Part shown: one piece after another, positions 1 to 5,946 of the stretch | How the letters are laid out: every line of letters starts with the position of its first letter | Numbering within the stretch: the stretch's first letter is position 1 | Assembly (NCBI GenBank): GCA_021817625.1 | Contig: JAKASY010000063.1 | Location: forward strand, 1-8,193 | Source of the DNA: Bacillota bacterium | GTDB lineage: Bacteria > Bacillota_E > JAJZYS01 > JAILZS01 | Reading direction: 5' to 3' | DNA: 8,193 nt | The notes under the pieces: model-generated | The model's database searches: none | What the model was told of the DNA's origin: nothing | The model's input: only the letters and a program-made list of their open reading frames with translations | Program-made: the position numbers and the translations under genes

Positions 1-45
1 TCTCAGGCCCAGGCACGCGACTCCGAGCGGCCGCTCCGGCGCCAT
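1..45 (-). CDS. Start of an unidentified gene, cut by the window edge (possible second Rossmann-fold protein)
   Basis: Only the first 15 codons are visible, read leftward from an ATG at 45-43 and still open at base 1. The peptide is MAPERPLGVACLGLR. It begins one base after the TGA of the oxidoreductase at 47-1075, so the two genes are probably co-transcribed and translationally coupled. No clear Shine-Dalgarno sequence precedes it, which fits coupling. The LGVACLGLR stretch looks like the first beta strand and turn of a Rossmann dinucleotide-binding fold, as at the N-terminus of many Gfo/Idh/MocA oxidoreductases, but 15 residues cannot identify a family. A competing ATG at 50-48 overlaps the upstream stop codon but hits an in-frame TGA after 15 codons, so it is not used. 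Confidence 0.5.
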   Translation of the reverse strand, partial: MAPERPLGVACLGLR

Positions 46-46
46 C

Positions 47-1075
47 TCATGCGCCCGCGGCGGTCGGGATGGCCGAGACGGTCTCCGGCCGGCCGCTCTT
101 CAAGCTGCGCGTGGCGGCGTCGGCGACCAGCATGTCCAGGAGACCGTCGCGGCCTGTGGCGAGCGGGGCACCATCCCCCCGGGCGACCGCGGCGAAGGCC
201 ACAAGCTCACGCTCATACGCTTCGGCGAAGCGCTCCAGGAACCAGTACGGCAGCTTCCAGTTCGCGCCCGGCGGGCCGAACACGGTGATGGGCCGCTCCT
301 TCGCCGCGTCCAGCTTGGCGCTGCCGGTGCTGCCGAACACCTCGGCCGAGATGTCGTGCCCGTACCCGCTCTTGCGGGAGGCGTCCGCGAGCCCGAGCGT
401 GCCGTCGTCGAAGCGCACGGTGATGGCCGCCGTGTCGACGTCACCGAAGGTCGCGAGCTCCGGCTCGAAGAACGCGCCGCCCGTCGCGTACACCTCGACG
501 ATCTCGCGCCCCTTGAGGTAGCGCAGGATGTCGATGTCATGGATCATCTGGTCCTGGAAGATGCCGCCCGCGCCCCGCAGGTAGCTCATCGGCGACAGCT
601 CGGGATCACGGCTCGAGGACCGCACCATGAGCACCTGCCCCAGGCGGCCCTCCGCCACCTCCCGGCGCAGGGCCTGAAAGCCCCGGTCGAACCGGCGCTG
701 GTAGCCGATCTGCAAGGTCGCGCCGGCGCTCTCCACTGTCGCCAGGGCACGGCTGGCGGAGGCCAGGTCCGTGCCCAGAGGCTTTTCGCAGAAGATCGCC
801 AGGCCCGCGCGCGCCGACGCCTCCACCCACTCGGCGTGCGTGGCGGAGGGGGTGGCGATGACGACCGCCGACGCGCCGCTGCGGGCGAGCGCCTCCTCCA
901 TGTCGGCGTGGGCGGCGACGCCCAGCTCGCCCGCCATCGCGCGAGCGCGCTCGCGGTCGGCGTCGGCCACGGCCACCACCCGCGCTCCGGGCACCCGACC
1001 GGCCAGGGTGCGGGCGTGAAACGTGCCCATCCGTCCAACGCCCGCGACGAGAACCTGCACCTGTGACTGCGCCAT
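47..1075 (-). CDS. Gfo/Idh/MocA family oxidoreductase, inositol 2-dehydrogenase-like
   Basis: This 342-residue cytoplasmic enzyme probably oxidises a hydroxyl of a cyclitol or sugar with NAD(P). The N-terminal Rossmann domain carries GVGRMG at residues 12-17 and acidic residues D38/D40 at the end of strand 2, which favour NAD over NADP. EKPLG at 97-101 supplies the family lysine K98. GYQRRFD at 124-130 matches the region seen in IolG-type inositol dehydrogenases. The C-terminal domain has D175 and H179 in a DxxxH arrangement, so the usual Lys-Asp-His catalytic set is complete. Length is normal for the family. The ATG at 1075 is preceded by GAGGTG with a 7-base spacer. It is the fourth complete gene of the minus-strand cluster and follows the S66 peptidase by 59 bases. 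No other inositol-pathway gene is visible, so the substrate is open. The family call is firm and the inositol assignment is tentative. Confidence 0.93.
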   Translation of the reverse strand: MAQSQVQVLVAGVGRMGTFHARTLAGRVPGARVVAVADADRERARAMAGELGVAAHADMEEALARSGASAVVIATPSATHAEWVEASARAGLAIFCEKPLGTDLASASRALATVESAGATLQIGYQRRFDRGFQALRREVAEGRLGQVLMVRSSSRDPELSPMSYLRGAGGIFQDQMIHDIDILRYLKGREIVEVYATGGAFFEPELATFGDVDTAAITVRFDDGTLGLADASRKSGYGHDISAEVFGSTGSAKLDAAKERPITVFGPPGANWKLPYWFLERFAEAYERELVAFAAVARGDGAPLATGRDGLLDMLVADAATRSLKSGRPETVSAIPTAAGA

Positions 1076-1093
1076 CCCTCGCCACCTCTGCCC

Positions 1094-1120
1094 GTCGCCG
1101 TCGAGCGCCCTCGCGGCGAC
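1094..1120 (-). promoter_or_regulatory. Intergenic hairpin between the S66 peptidase and oxidoreductase genes
   Basis: GTCGCCG at 1094-1100 is the exact reverse complement of CGGCGAC at 1114-1120. Inside it, CGAG at 1102-1105 pairs with CTCG at 1110-1113, leaving one unpaired base at 1101 and a 4-base loop. The result is an 11-bp, very GC-rich stem that fills nearly half of the 59-base gap. No T-run follows it in the direction of transcription, so it is not a standard intrinsic terminator. It ends 5 bases before the GAGGTG ribosome site of the downstream oxidoreductase. It may stabilise the 3' end of the upstream message, mark a processing site, or modulate downstream expression. Confidence 0.45.
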
Positions 1121-1134
1121 TCACCTGAAAGCGC

Positions 1135-2223
1135 TTACGACTCGCCGCTCTCGTTCGCCTCGGCGCAGTCCATTCCCTTCGCCGCCAGGCCCATCGCCGG
1201 CTCGAGCAGGGCCACCGTTGCGGCCTCGGCGTCCACGCGCGCCCACACACCGATCGGCAGGGTGAGCATGGGGTCGGTGTGGCCCATGTCCACGCCGGAG
1301 ACGACCGGCAGGCGGCGGCCGGCGGCGTCCTCGGTCAAGACGGCCATGCGCTCGGGCGAGAAGATGGAGCGCTCGTCCGGCGCGACGACGCGTCCGATCA
1401 CGACGGCGGTGACGGCCTCAAACACGCCAAGCAGGCGCAGCTGCGTGAGCAGCGCGTCCAGGGCATGCTCCGGCAGTCCGACATCCTCCCAGAACAGGAC
1501 GCGCCCCTCGAACGACGGCCACCACGGCGTGCCCGAAAGGCGCAGGAGGGTCTGAAGGTTGCCGCCCACGAGCGCGCCCTCCGCCACGCCAGCGCCATTG
1601 CCGCGCGCGCGCTCCCGGGCCACGTGCACGGCCGGGCCGGGCGGCCACGGCTCGAGCCGGCACGAAGAGGCCTCAGGCAGCACGCCGGGCGCAGCGGCCC
1701 CCTGCGCGACACGCCAGAACGCGGCCTCGGTGAACGGGTCGGGCGCCGCGCCCCCCCACTCCACGACGAGGTTGGGGCCGTGGAGCGCGACCAGGCCGGC
1801 GGCCGCGTTGAGCGCGTTCAGGAGGCAGGTGGCGTCGCTGTACCCGATGAGGGCCTTGGGGCGCTTGGCGATCGCGTCGAAGTCGAGGCGGTCGAGGAGG
1901 CGGTTCGAGTTCATGCCCCCGATCGCGCACCAGACCGCGTCCACCTCGGGATCCTCGAACGCCGCCTGCAGGTCGCGTGCTCGCTCGGCGTCGCTTCCCG
2001 CCAGGTAGGGCCGGTCCGGGCGGATGGCCGTGCCGACGGCCGTGGTGCGAAGCCGTAGGCCGGCCCGCGCGAGATTGCGGGCGGCACGCCCGACGCGCTC
2101 GGGAAAGAGGTGGGCGGCGGGATCCGAGGGCGAGACGAGGGCGACGGTGCTTCCGGGGGAGAGAGCGGGCGGTCGCACGAAGCCGGCACGGGTGAGACGG
2201 GAGGTCGGGGGGGTCGAAGGCAT
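1135..2223 (-). CDS. Serine peptidase family S66 (LD-carboxypeptidase / MccF-like)
   Basis: This 362-residue cytoplasmic peptidase belongs to the family of LdcA, which removes the terminal D-Ala from murein tetrapeptides, and MccF, which inactivates microcin C-type peptidyl nucleotides. The full Ser-Glu-His triad is visible. S129 is the nucleophile in GYSDAT (127-132). E246 sits in FWEDVG (244-249). H315 sits in MGHTDP (313-318). Other family marks are IGGMNS (101-106), HGPNL (148-152) and GGNLQTLL (220-227). The length and the 117-residue Ser-Glu gap are nearer to MccF than to the shorter LdcA enzymes, but this does not settle the substrate. There is no signal peptide. The ATG at 2223 is fixed by a perfect AGGAGG six bases upstream. 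The gene lies 47 bases after the exporter permease, probably in the same transcript. The family call is firm; murein recycling versus toxin or antibiotic immunity is undecided. Confidence 0.93.
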   Translation of the reverse strand: MPSTPPTSRLTRAGFVRPPALSPGSTVALVSPSDPAAHLFPERVGRAARNLARAGLRLRTTAVGTAIRPDRPYLAGSDAERARDLQAAFEDPEVDAVWCAIGGMNSNRLLDRLDFDAIAKRPKALIGYSDATCLLNALNAAAGLVALHGPNLVVEWGGAAPDPFTEAAFWRVAQGAAAPGVLPEASSCRLEPWPPGPAVHVARERARGNGAGVAEGALVGGNLQTLLRLSGTPWWPSFEGRVLFWEDVGLPEHALDALLTQLRLLGVFEAVTAVVIGRVVAPDERSIFSPERMAVLTEDAAGRRLPVVSGVDMGHTDPMLTLPIGVWARVDAEAATVALLEPAMGLAAKGMDCAEANESGES

Positions 2224-2229
2224 GGTAGT

Positions 2230-2235
2230 CCTCCT
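2230..2235 (-). promoter_or_regulatory. Ribosome binding site of the S66 peptidase
   Basis: A perfect AGGAGG lies six bases before the ATG at 2223-2221 and decides this start. It is the strongest site in the window. The flanking GTAG and CTAC (2225-2228 and 2234-2237) could form a 4-bp stem that puts most of the site in the loop, but this is too short to claim regulation. Confidence 0.85.
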
Positions 2236-2270
2236 ACGGCTGCGTACGCGTGGTGCCGGAGCGACGAGGG

Positions 2271-3038
2271 CTAGCTGAGGGCCCGTCGGAAGACGGCGAG
2301 CCCCACGGCCAGGCAGAGGGCGTCGAACACCAGGAGGTCGGCCATGAGGGGCACGACCGCCGCAGCGGGCGCGTGGTAGAGGAGGAGATCGCGCACGGCG
2401 TCGGTCGCGTAGGTCAGCGGGTTCAGGCTGGCCATCGCGCGCAGCCACGGCGCCATAGTCGCGAGCGGCGCGAAGGCGGTCGAGACGAACGTGATGGGCA
2501 GGGAGACAAAGCCGATCACGGCGTAGAAGGGCCCGTGGCTCTTGAGGATCATCGCGAGCACGAGCGAGACGATGCCGATGCCCGAGCCAAGCAGCACGTC
2601 GACGGCGAACGCGAGCGCGATGGCGGCCGGCGAGGCGCCAACGGGAACGTGCATGATGGCGCCCGCGAGCACGATGATCACCGCCTGGGCGAGGCCGAGC
2701 AGGACGACCACGAGAAAGCGCCCGATAAGCAGGCTCGAGCGGTGAAGCGGCGACGCCATGAGGCGGCGCAGCATGCCGGTCTCGCGGTCGAACATCATCT
2801 CGATGCCGCCGGCGAGCGTGACGTTGAACACGGTCATGACCACCACGCCCGCCGTCATGAAGGCCAGGTAGGTGACGCGCAGCCCGAGGCCCGCGCTCGC
2901 CCGGCTGAACAGGTGCCCGAACAGGAGGAGCCAGAGCACGGGCTGCGCGAGATCCACCGCGACCGTGACGGGCTCGCGTCGAAGCCGCCACAGCCAGCGC
3001 GTCAGATTGATGGCGATGTCCTGTGCGTACGCGCTCAC
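2271..3038 (-). CDS. ABC-2 type transporter permease (DrrB-like)
   Basis: This 255-residue inner-membrane protein is the membrane half of an ABC-2 exporter and works with the ATPase encoded just upstream. About six hydrophobic segments are seen, near residues 28-44, 55-78, 102-128, 139-165, 172-192 and 225-250. The family-typical cytoplasmic stretch DRETGMLRRLMASP runs from 84 to 97, and LNPLTYATDAVRDLL is at 205-219. Both are hallmarks of Drr/Nod-type drug and lipid exporters. Length is normal. The start is the GTG at 3038, whose GTGA overlaps the ATPase stop by four bases, so the two subunits are translationally coupled. A dimer of this single permease with two copies of the ATPase is the expected complex. 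The cargo cannot be read from the sequence: a drug, peptide, lipid or polysaccharide are all possible. Confidence 0.93.
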   Translation of the reverse strand: MSAYAQDIAINLTRWLWRLRREPVTVAVDLAQPVLWLLLFGHLFSRASAGLGLRVTYLAFMTAGVVVMTVFNVTLAGGIEMMFDRETGMLRRLMASPLHRSSLLIGRFLVVVLLGLAQAVIIVLAGAIMHVPVGASPAAIALAFAVDVLLGSGIGIVSLVLAMILKSHGPFYAVIGFVSLPITFVSTAFAPLATMAPWLRAMASLNPLTYATDAVRDLLLYHAPAAAVVPLMADLLVFDALCLAVGLAVFRRALS

Positions 3039-4006
3039 GCCCGACCCACCCCTGCGGGCCCCCTGGCGGCCACGGCGGCGAGGAACACATCGTCCAGCGA
3101 TGCGGTTCCAAGCCGCAGCTCACGCACGGACAGGAGGTCCTCGGCCGCCAGGGCCGCCAGCAGCGGGCGCTCCTCGTCGGGCGCACGCGGCCGAAGGCGC
3201 AGGCCGCCCTCCTCCTCGACGATCTCCGCGTGGCGCGCGAGCCGGGCCAGAGCGGCCGGCGCCGGCGGCGCGTCGAGGCGCACCACGACCTCGCGCCGGA
3301 TGGCCTGCTTGAGCATGTCCGGCGGCCCCTCCGCCACGAGGCGTCCGCCGTCCATGATGCCGACGGTGTCGGCCAGCATGTCGGCCTCCTCCAGGTAGTG
3401 CGTGGTCAGGATGACGGCGGTACCCACGTGCCGGATGGCGCGGATATGCTCCCAGATGTGCCGGCGCGCCTCGATGTCGAGGCCGACCGTGGGCTCGTCC
3501 AGGAGGAGCAGGCTCGGGCGGTGGAGCATCCCGGCCGCGATCTCCACACGCCGCTTGTTGCCGCCCGACAGGGAGCCGACGACGACGTTGCGCTTGTCCC
3601 CAAGGCCGAGGAGGTCGAGCGCCTCCTCCACCCGCATGCGCACGCGACGCCTGTCGATGCGGTAGGCGCGCGCGAGGAAGTGCAGGTTCTCATACACCGT
3701 GAGGTAGCGGTCCAGGGCCGGCTCCTGAAGCACCAGGCCGATGCGGGCGCGCACGGCGGCCGGCCGCTCGGCCACATCGATGCCGTCGACGCGGGCACTG
3801 CCGGAGGTCGGCGCCACAATCGTCGACAGCATGCCGACCGTGGTCGTCTTGCCCGCGCCGTTTCGACCGAGGAGCGCGTAGAGGCTGCCGGCCGGCACCC
3901 GCAGATGGAGGCCGTCGACCGCCAACACCGCGCCGTAGCGCTTGGTCAGGCCGTCGCACTCGACGGCCCAGCGCGGCTCGGGGCGCGACGCTGGCTCAGG
4001 CTGCAT
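3035..4006 (-). CDS. ABC-2 type exporter ATP-binding protein (DrrA-like)
   Basis: This 323-residue cytoplasmic ATPase powers the permease at 2271-3038. All nucleotide-binding motifs are present: Walker A GRNGAGKTT at 47-55 with K53, Q-loop Q94, signature LSGGNKRR at 146-153, Walker B LLLLDE at 166-171, D-loop GLD at 175-177 and H-loop H203. The signature has N where many ABC proteins have Q, a common variant in ABC-2 exporters. The C-terminal extension ends with TASLDDVFL at 301-309, the DrrA-type tail. The frame is open up to an ATG at 4099, but that would add 31 unconserved residues and cross the putative promoter, so I choose the ATG at 4006, twelve residues before the first domain strand. 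No Shine-Dalgarno sequence precedes it. Together with the -10 element next to it, this suggests a leaderless message. It is the first gene of the minus-strand cluster. Confidence 0.93.
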   Translation of the reverse strand: MQPEPASRPEPRWAVECDGLTKRYGAVLAVDGLHLRVPAGSLYALLGRNGAGKTTTVGMLSTIVAPTSGSARVDGIDVAERPAAVRARIGLVLQEPALDRYLTVYENLHFLARAYRIDRRRVRMRVEEALDLLGLGDKRNVVVGSLSGGNKRRVEIAAGMLHRPSLLLLDEPTVGLDIEARRHIWEHIRAIRHVGTAVILTTHYLEEADMLADTVGIMDGGRLVAEGPPDMLKQAIRREVVVRLDAPPAPAALARLARHAEIVEEEGGLRLRPRAPDEERPLLAALAAEDLLSVRELRLGTASLDDVFLAAVAARGPAGVGRA

Positions 4007-4012
4007 GCCGCC

Positions 4013-4021
4013 ATCATAGCA
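4013..4021 (-). promoter_or_regulatory. Extended -10 promoter of the exporter cluster, probably leaderless
   Basis: On the minus strand, TGCTATGAT runs from 4021 to 4013. TATGAT matches the sigma-70 -10 consensus at five of six positions, and TG one base upstream makes it an extended -10. No recognisable -35 lies 16-18 bases upstream, which extended -10 promoters can do without. The six bases GGCGGC separate the -10 from the ATG at 4006, so transcription would be expected to begin at or within a base or two of the start codon. This agrees with the lack of a ribosome binding site there. The motif match is seen; use as a promoter is inferred. Confidence 0.55.
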
Positions 4022-4135
4022 TCGCGTGATGGCGCTAGGGCGGCCGCCGGCCCCTACCGCGCCCTGCCGAAAGCGTGCGCGTACGCCGTCGGCGTTCACG
4101 CCCCATCGCGGGCGCAGGATTCTTCGCGCGCTACG

Positions 4136-4147
4136 GCGAAGCTTCGC
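4136..4147. promoter_or_regulatory. Perfect 12-bp palindrome in the divergent regulatory gap (candidate operator)
   Basis: GCGAAGCTTCGC is its own reverse complement. A further CTTCGC at 4122-4127 could pair with the left half (GCGAAG, 4136-4141) across an 8-base loop, so two alternative pairings exist if the region is transcribed. The palindrome lies 71 bases upstream of the binding-protein GTG and just upstream of a weak -35-like TTGAAC at 4150. It may be a dimeric regulator site serving either or both divergent clusters. A HindIII-type core within GC-rich DNA may also arise by chance. Confidence 0.35.
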
Positions 4148-4161
4148 TGTTGAACGCGGCG

Positions 4162-4180
4162 CGGCTACCCGTCGTAGCCG
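4162..4180. promoter_or_regulatory. Inverted repeat with 7-bp arms upstream of the importer cluster
   Basis: CGGCTAC at 4162-4168 is the exact reverse complement of GTAGCCG at 4174-4180, with a 5-base spacer. The whole 19-base unit ends 38 bases before the binding-protein start. Its size and symmetry fit an operator for a helix-turn-helix dimer. If transcription starts upstream, it would instead form a hairpin in the 5' leader. No regulator gene is present in the window to pair it with. Confidence 0.4.
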
Positions 4181-4203
4181 TGTTGCCGTGTGGGCACCGG
4201 ATC

Positions 4204-4211
4204 AAAGGGGG
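4204..4211 (+). promoter_or_regulatory. Ribosome binding site of the substrate-binding protein
   Basis: AAAGGGGG lies seven bases before the GTG at 4219. It decides this start over in-frame upstream codons as far back as an ATG at 4075, which would place a long unconserved leader before the signal peptide. Confidence 0.7.
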
Positions 4212-4218
4212 ACGAAGC

Positions 4219-5844
4219 GTGTCGAAGTGGCGCAAGGCTGTGCCGGGAGCGGGCGCATTCGCCGTGCTCCTGGCTGCGACGCAGATTCTCGGTGCCGGCA
4301 CGAACGTCGCCGCGGCTCCCTCGGGCGGCACGTTCGTCATGGCCTATCAGGGCGACGTGCCCACGCTCAGCCCGGTGAACGGCGGGGGCTACGAGTCCGC
4401 GCAGGCAAGCGCACCGCTCTACGACGGCCTGGTCACGTACGCGCCGTCGCTCACGCCGAAGATCGTCCCGGACCTCGCCACCGCCTGGAAGGTGGAGGAT
4501 CACGGCAAGGTCTACGTGTTCACGCTGCGCAAGGGCGTGCGCTACTCGAATGGCGATTCCTTCAAGCCGCAGGACGTGGTCTACAACTTCGAGCAGCAGC
4601 TCAATCCGAAGAACGCCTCGTGGGCCGAGAGCTTCTACCAGGGGATCCAGGGCGGCCTCGCCTACTCCGAGGGCAAGGCCAAGACCATCTCCGGCATGCA
4701 GGTGACAGGCCCTAACACCCTCAAGATCACGCTCACGCAGCCCGAGGGCTACTTCCTCAGCATCCTGGCCATGCCGACCTCGTACATCGCCGACCCGCGC
4801 ATCGAGCAGGAGTACGGCAAGGCCTACCAGGACCACGCCGTCGGCACCGGCCCGTACAAGCTCGTGTCCTGGCAGCACAACAGCCTTCTCGTCGAGACGG
4901 TGAACCCGTACTACTGGGGGCCCAAGCCGAAGATCTCGGAGATCAAGTTCATCCTCGGGCCCAGCCCGACCACCCAGTACGAGATGTTCCAGAAGGGCGA
5001 GATCGACGCGCTGAGCCCGGTACCGTCGAACCTCGTCGTGCCGACCATGCGCAACCCCGCGCTATCGAAGGAGTTCTACACGGTCGCCAACACTGGCTCG
5101 CTCGAGTACTACTTCATGGACGTGACCTACGGGCCGTTCAAGTCGCAGCTCGTGCGCGAGGCGCTCAACCTCGCCGTGAACCGCCGCCGCCTCGTCCAGC
5201 TCCAGGCCGGCCAGGCGACGGTCGCAAACCAGTACCTACCGCCCGGCTACCCGGGGTACCAGCCGAACCTGCCGCCCATCCCCTACGACCCGAGCCGGGC
5301 GCGCGCCCTCCTCGCGAAGGCTGGCTACAAGCACGGCCTGAGCCTCACGCTCTCCGTGAACAACGACCCGGGCGTCGTCCAGCGCGCCGAGTCGGTGATC
5401 CAGAACCTCGCCGCCGTGGGCGTTACGGTGCACCTCCAGACCATGTCGCTGTCGGCCTACGACACGGCGCTGTCCGAGGGCAAGGTGAAGTTCGGCGTGA
5501 TCGACTGGGGCATGGACTACCCCGACCCCCAGGACATCATGCAGAGCTCGCTCACCGGCACGCAGGGGACCGGCGACATGGCCGACTGGAACAACCCCCA
5601 GTTCATCCGCCTGATGAACGAGGCGAACGCCATGCCGCCGTCCGAGGACGCCCAGCGCTGGAAGATCTACGACCAGGCGCAGGCGATCGCCATCAAGGAC
5701 GCGCCGTGGATCCCGCTGTTCTACCCGAACACGACGATCCTCATCTCGAGCACCTTGACGCCTCCGGCCAGCAACAGGAAGGACCTGGGCTACTACCTGA
5801 ACCCGGTGCTGCCGATCACCGTGGCCGACCTCGCCATCAAGTAG
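4219..5844 (+). CDS. ABC importer substrate-binding protein, SBP family 5 (DppA/OppA-like)
   Basis: This 541-residue exported protein captures the substrate, most likely a peptide, and delivers it to the permeases encoded next. Residues 1-33 form a signal peptide: basic MSKWRK, a hydrophobic core, and a probable AAA cleavage site before PSGG. There is no lipobox cysteine, so it is expected to be free in the periplasm or released rather than lipid-anchored. Family 5 marks are FTLRKGVRYSNGDSF (101-115), VGTGPYKLVSW (208-218), VREALNLAVNRRRLV (312-326) and DWGMDYPDPQD (429-439). APWIPLFY lies near the C-terminus (495-502). Length is typical. The start is the GTG at 4219, chosen from its ribosome site and the signal peptide. 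It leads the plus-strand cluster. Family 5 also binds nickel, sugars, opines and other ligands, so peptide is the default rather than a proven substrate. Confidence 0.95.
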   Translation: MSKWRKAVPGAGAFAVLLAATQILGAGTNVAAAPSGGTFVMAYQGDVPTLSPVNGGGYESAQASAPLYDGLVTYAPSLTPKIVPDLATAWKVEDHGKVYVFTLRKGVRYSNGDSFKPQDVVYNFEQQLNPKNASWAESFYQGIQGGLAYSEGKAKTISGMQVTGPNTLKITLTQPEGYFLSILAMPTSYIADPRIEQEYGKAYQDHAVGTGPYKLVSWQHNSLLVETVNPYYWGPKPKISEIKFILGPSPTTQYEMFQKGEIDALSPVPSNLVVPTMRNPALSKEFYTVANTGSLEYYFMDVTYGPFKSQLVREALNLAVNRRRLVQLQAGQATVANQYLPPGYPGYQPNLPPIPYDPSRARALLAKAGYKHGLSLTLSVNNDPGVVQRAESVIQNLAAVGVTVHLQTMSLSAYDTALSEGKVKFGVIDWGMDYPDPQDIMQSSLTGTQGTGDMADWNNPQFIRLMNEANAMPPSEDAQRWKIYDQAQAIAIKDAPWIPLFYPNTTILISSTLTPPASNRKDLGYYLNPVLPITVADLAIK

Positions 5845-5875
5845 CAGCACAGGGCCGGCACAGTCGCAAGGCCCC

Positions 5876-5904
5876 AAGCCGCCGCCCGCCGCGGGAGGCG
5901 GTTT
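5876..5904 (+). terminator. Strong intergenic hairpin after the binding-protein gene (attenuator or 3' stabiliser)
   Basis: The arms at 5876-5888 and 5892-5904 pair over 13 positions with one G-U wobble and one G-A mismatch, around a 3-base loop. The stem is almost entirely GC and starts 31 bases after the TAG stop. Only the short TTT at the foot of the stem, itself part of the paired arm, resembles a U-tract, so full intrinsic termination is doubtful. Hairpins in this position after binding-protein genes are known to protect the upstream message and reduce read-through, giving more binding protein than permease. That role is inferred here. Confidence 0.5.
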
Positions 5905-5946
5905 GCGGCGCCTGGGGCGCCCCGGCCGGAGAGGTGGTGGACCGAG

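Noticed and set aside
2242..2249. GCGTACGC palindrome between permease and S66 genes
   Set aside because: At eight bases it is expected by chance in DNA of this composition and has no supporting context.
2224..3186. N-terminal extension of the S66 reading frame to 3186
   Set aside because: The frame stays open through the permease gene in another phase, but the S66 domain and a perfect AGGAGG place the start at 2223. The extension is Arg/Ala/Pro-rich noise, not a fusion.
2250..3398. A 382-codon plus-strand open frame opposite the exporter genes
   Set aside because: It is rich in R, G, H, D and E with no recognisable domain, and lies antisense to two genes with complete family motifs. It is the expected mirror of GC-rich codon bias.
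4150..4179. Possible sigma-70 promoter for the importer cluster (TTGAAC at 4150-4155)
   Set aside because: The -35-like box is reasonable, but nothing resembling TATAAT lies 16-18 bases downstream (CGTAGC or GTAGCC), so I do not call it as a feature.
4075..4218. Upstream in-frame ATG at 4075 as the start of the binding protein
   Set aside because: It would put 48 extra residues before a clear signal peptide and run across the palindromes. The GTG at 4219 has its own ribosome site.
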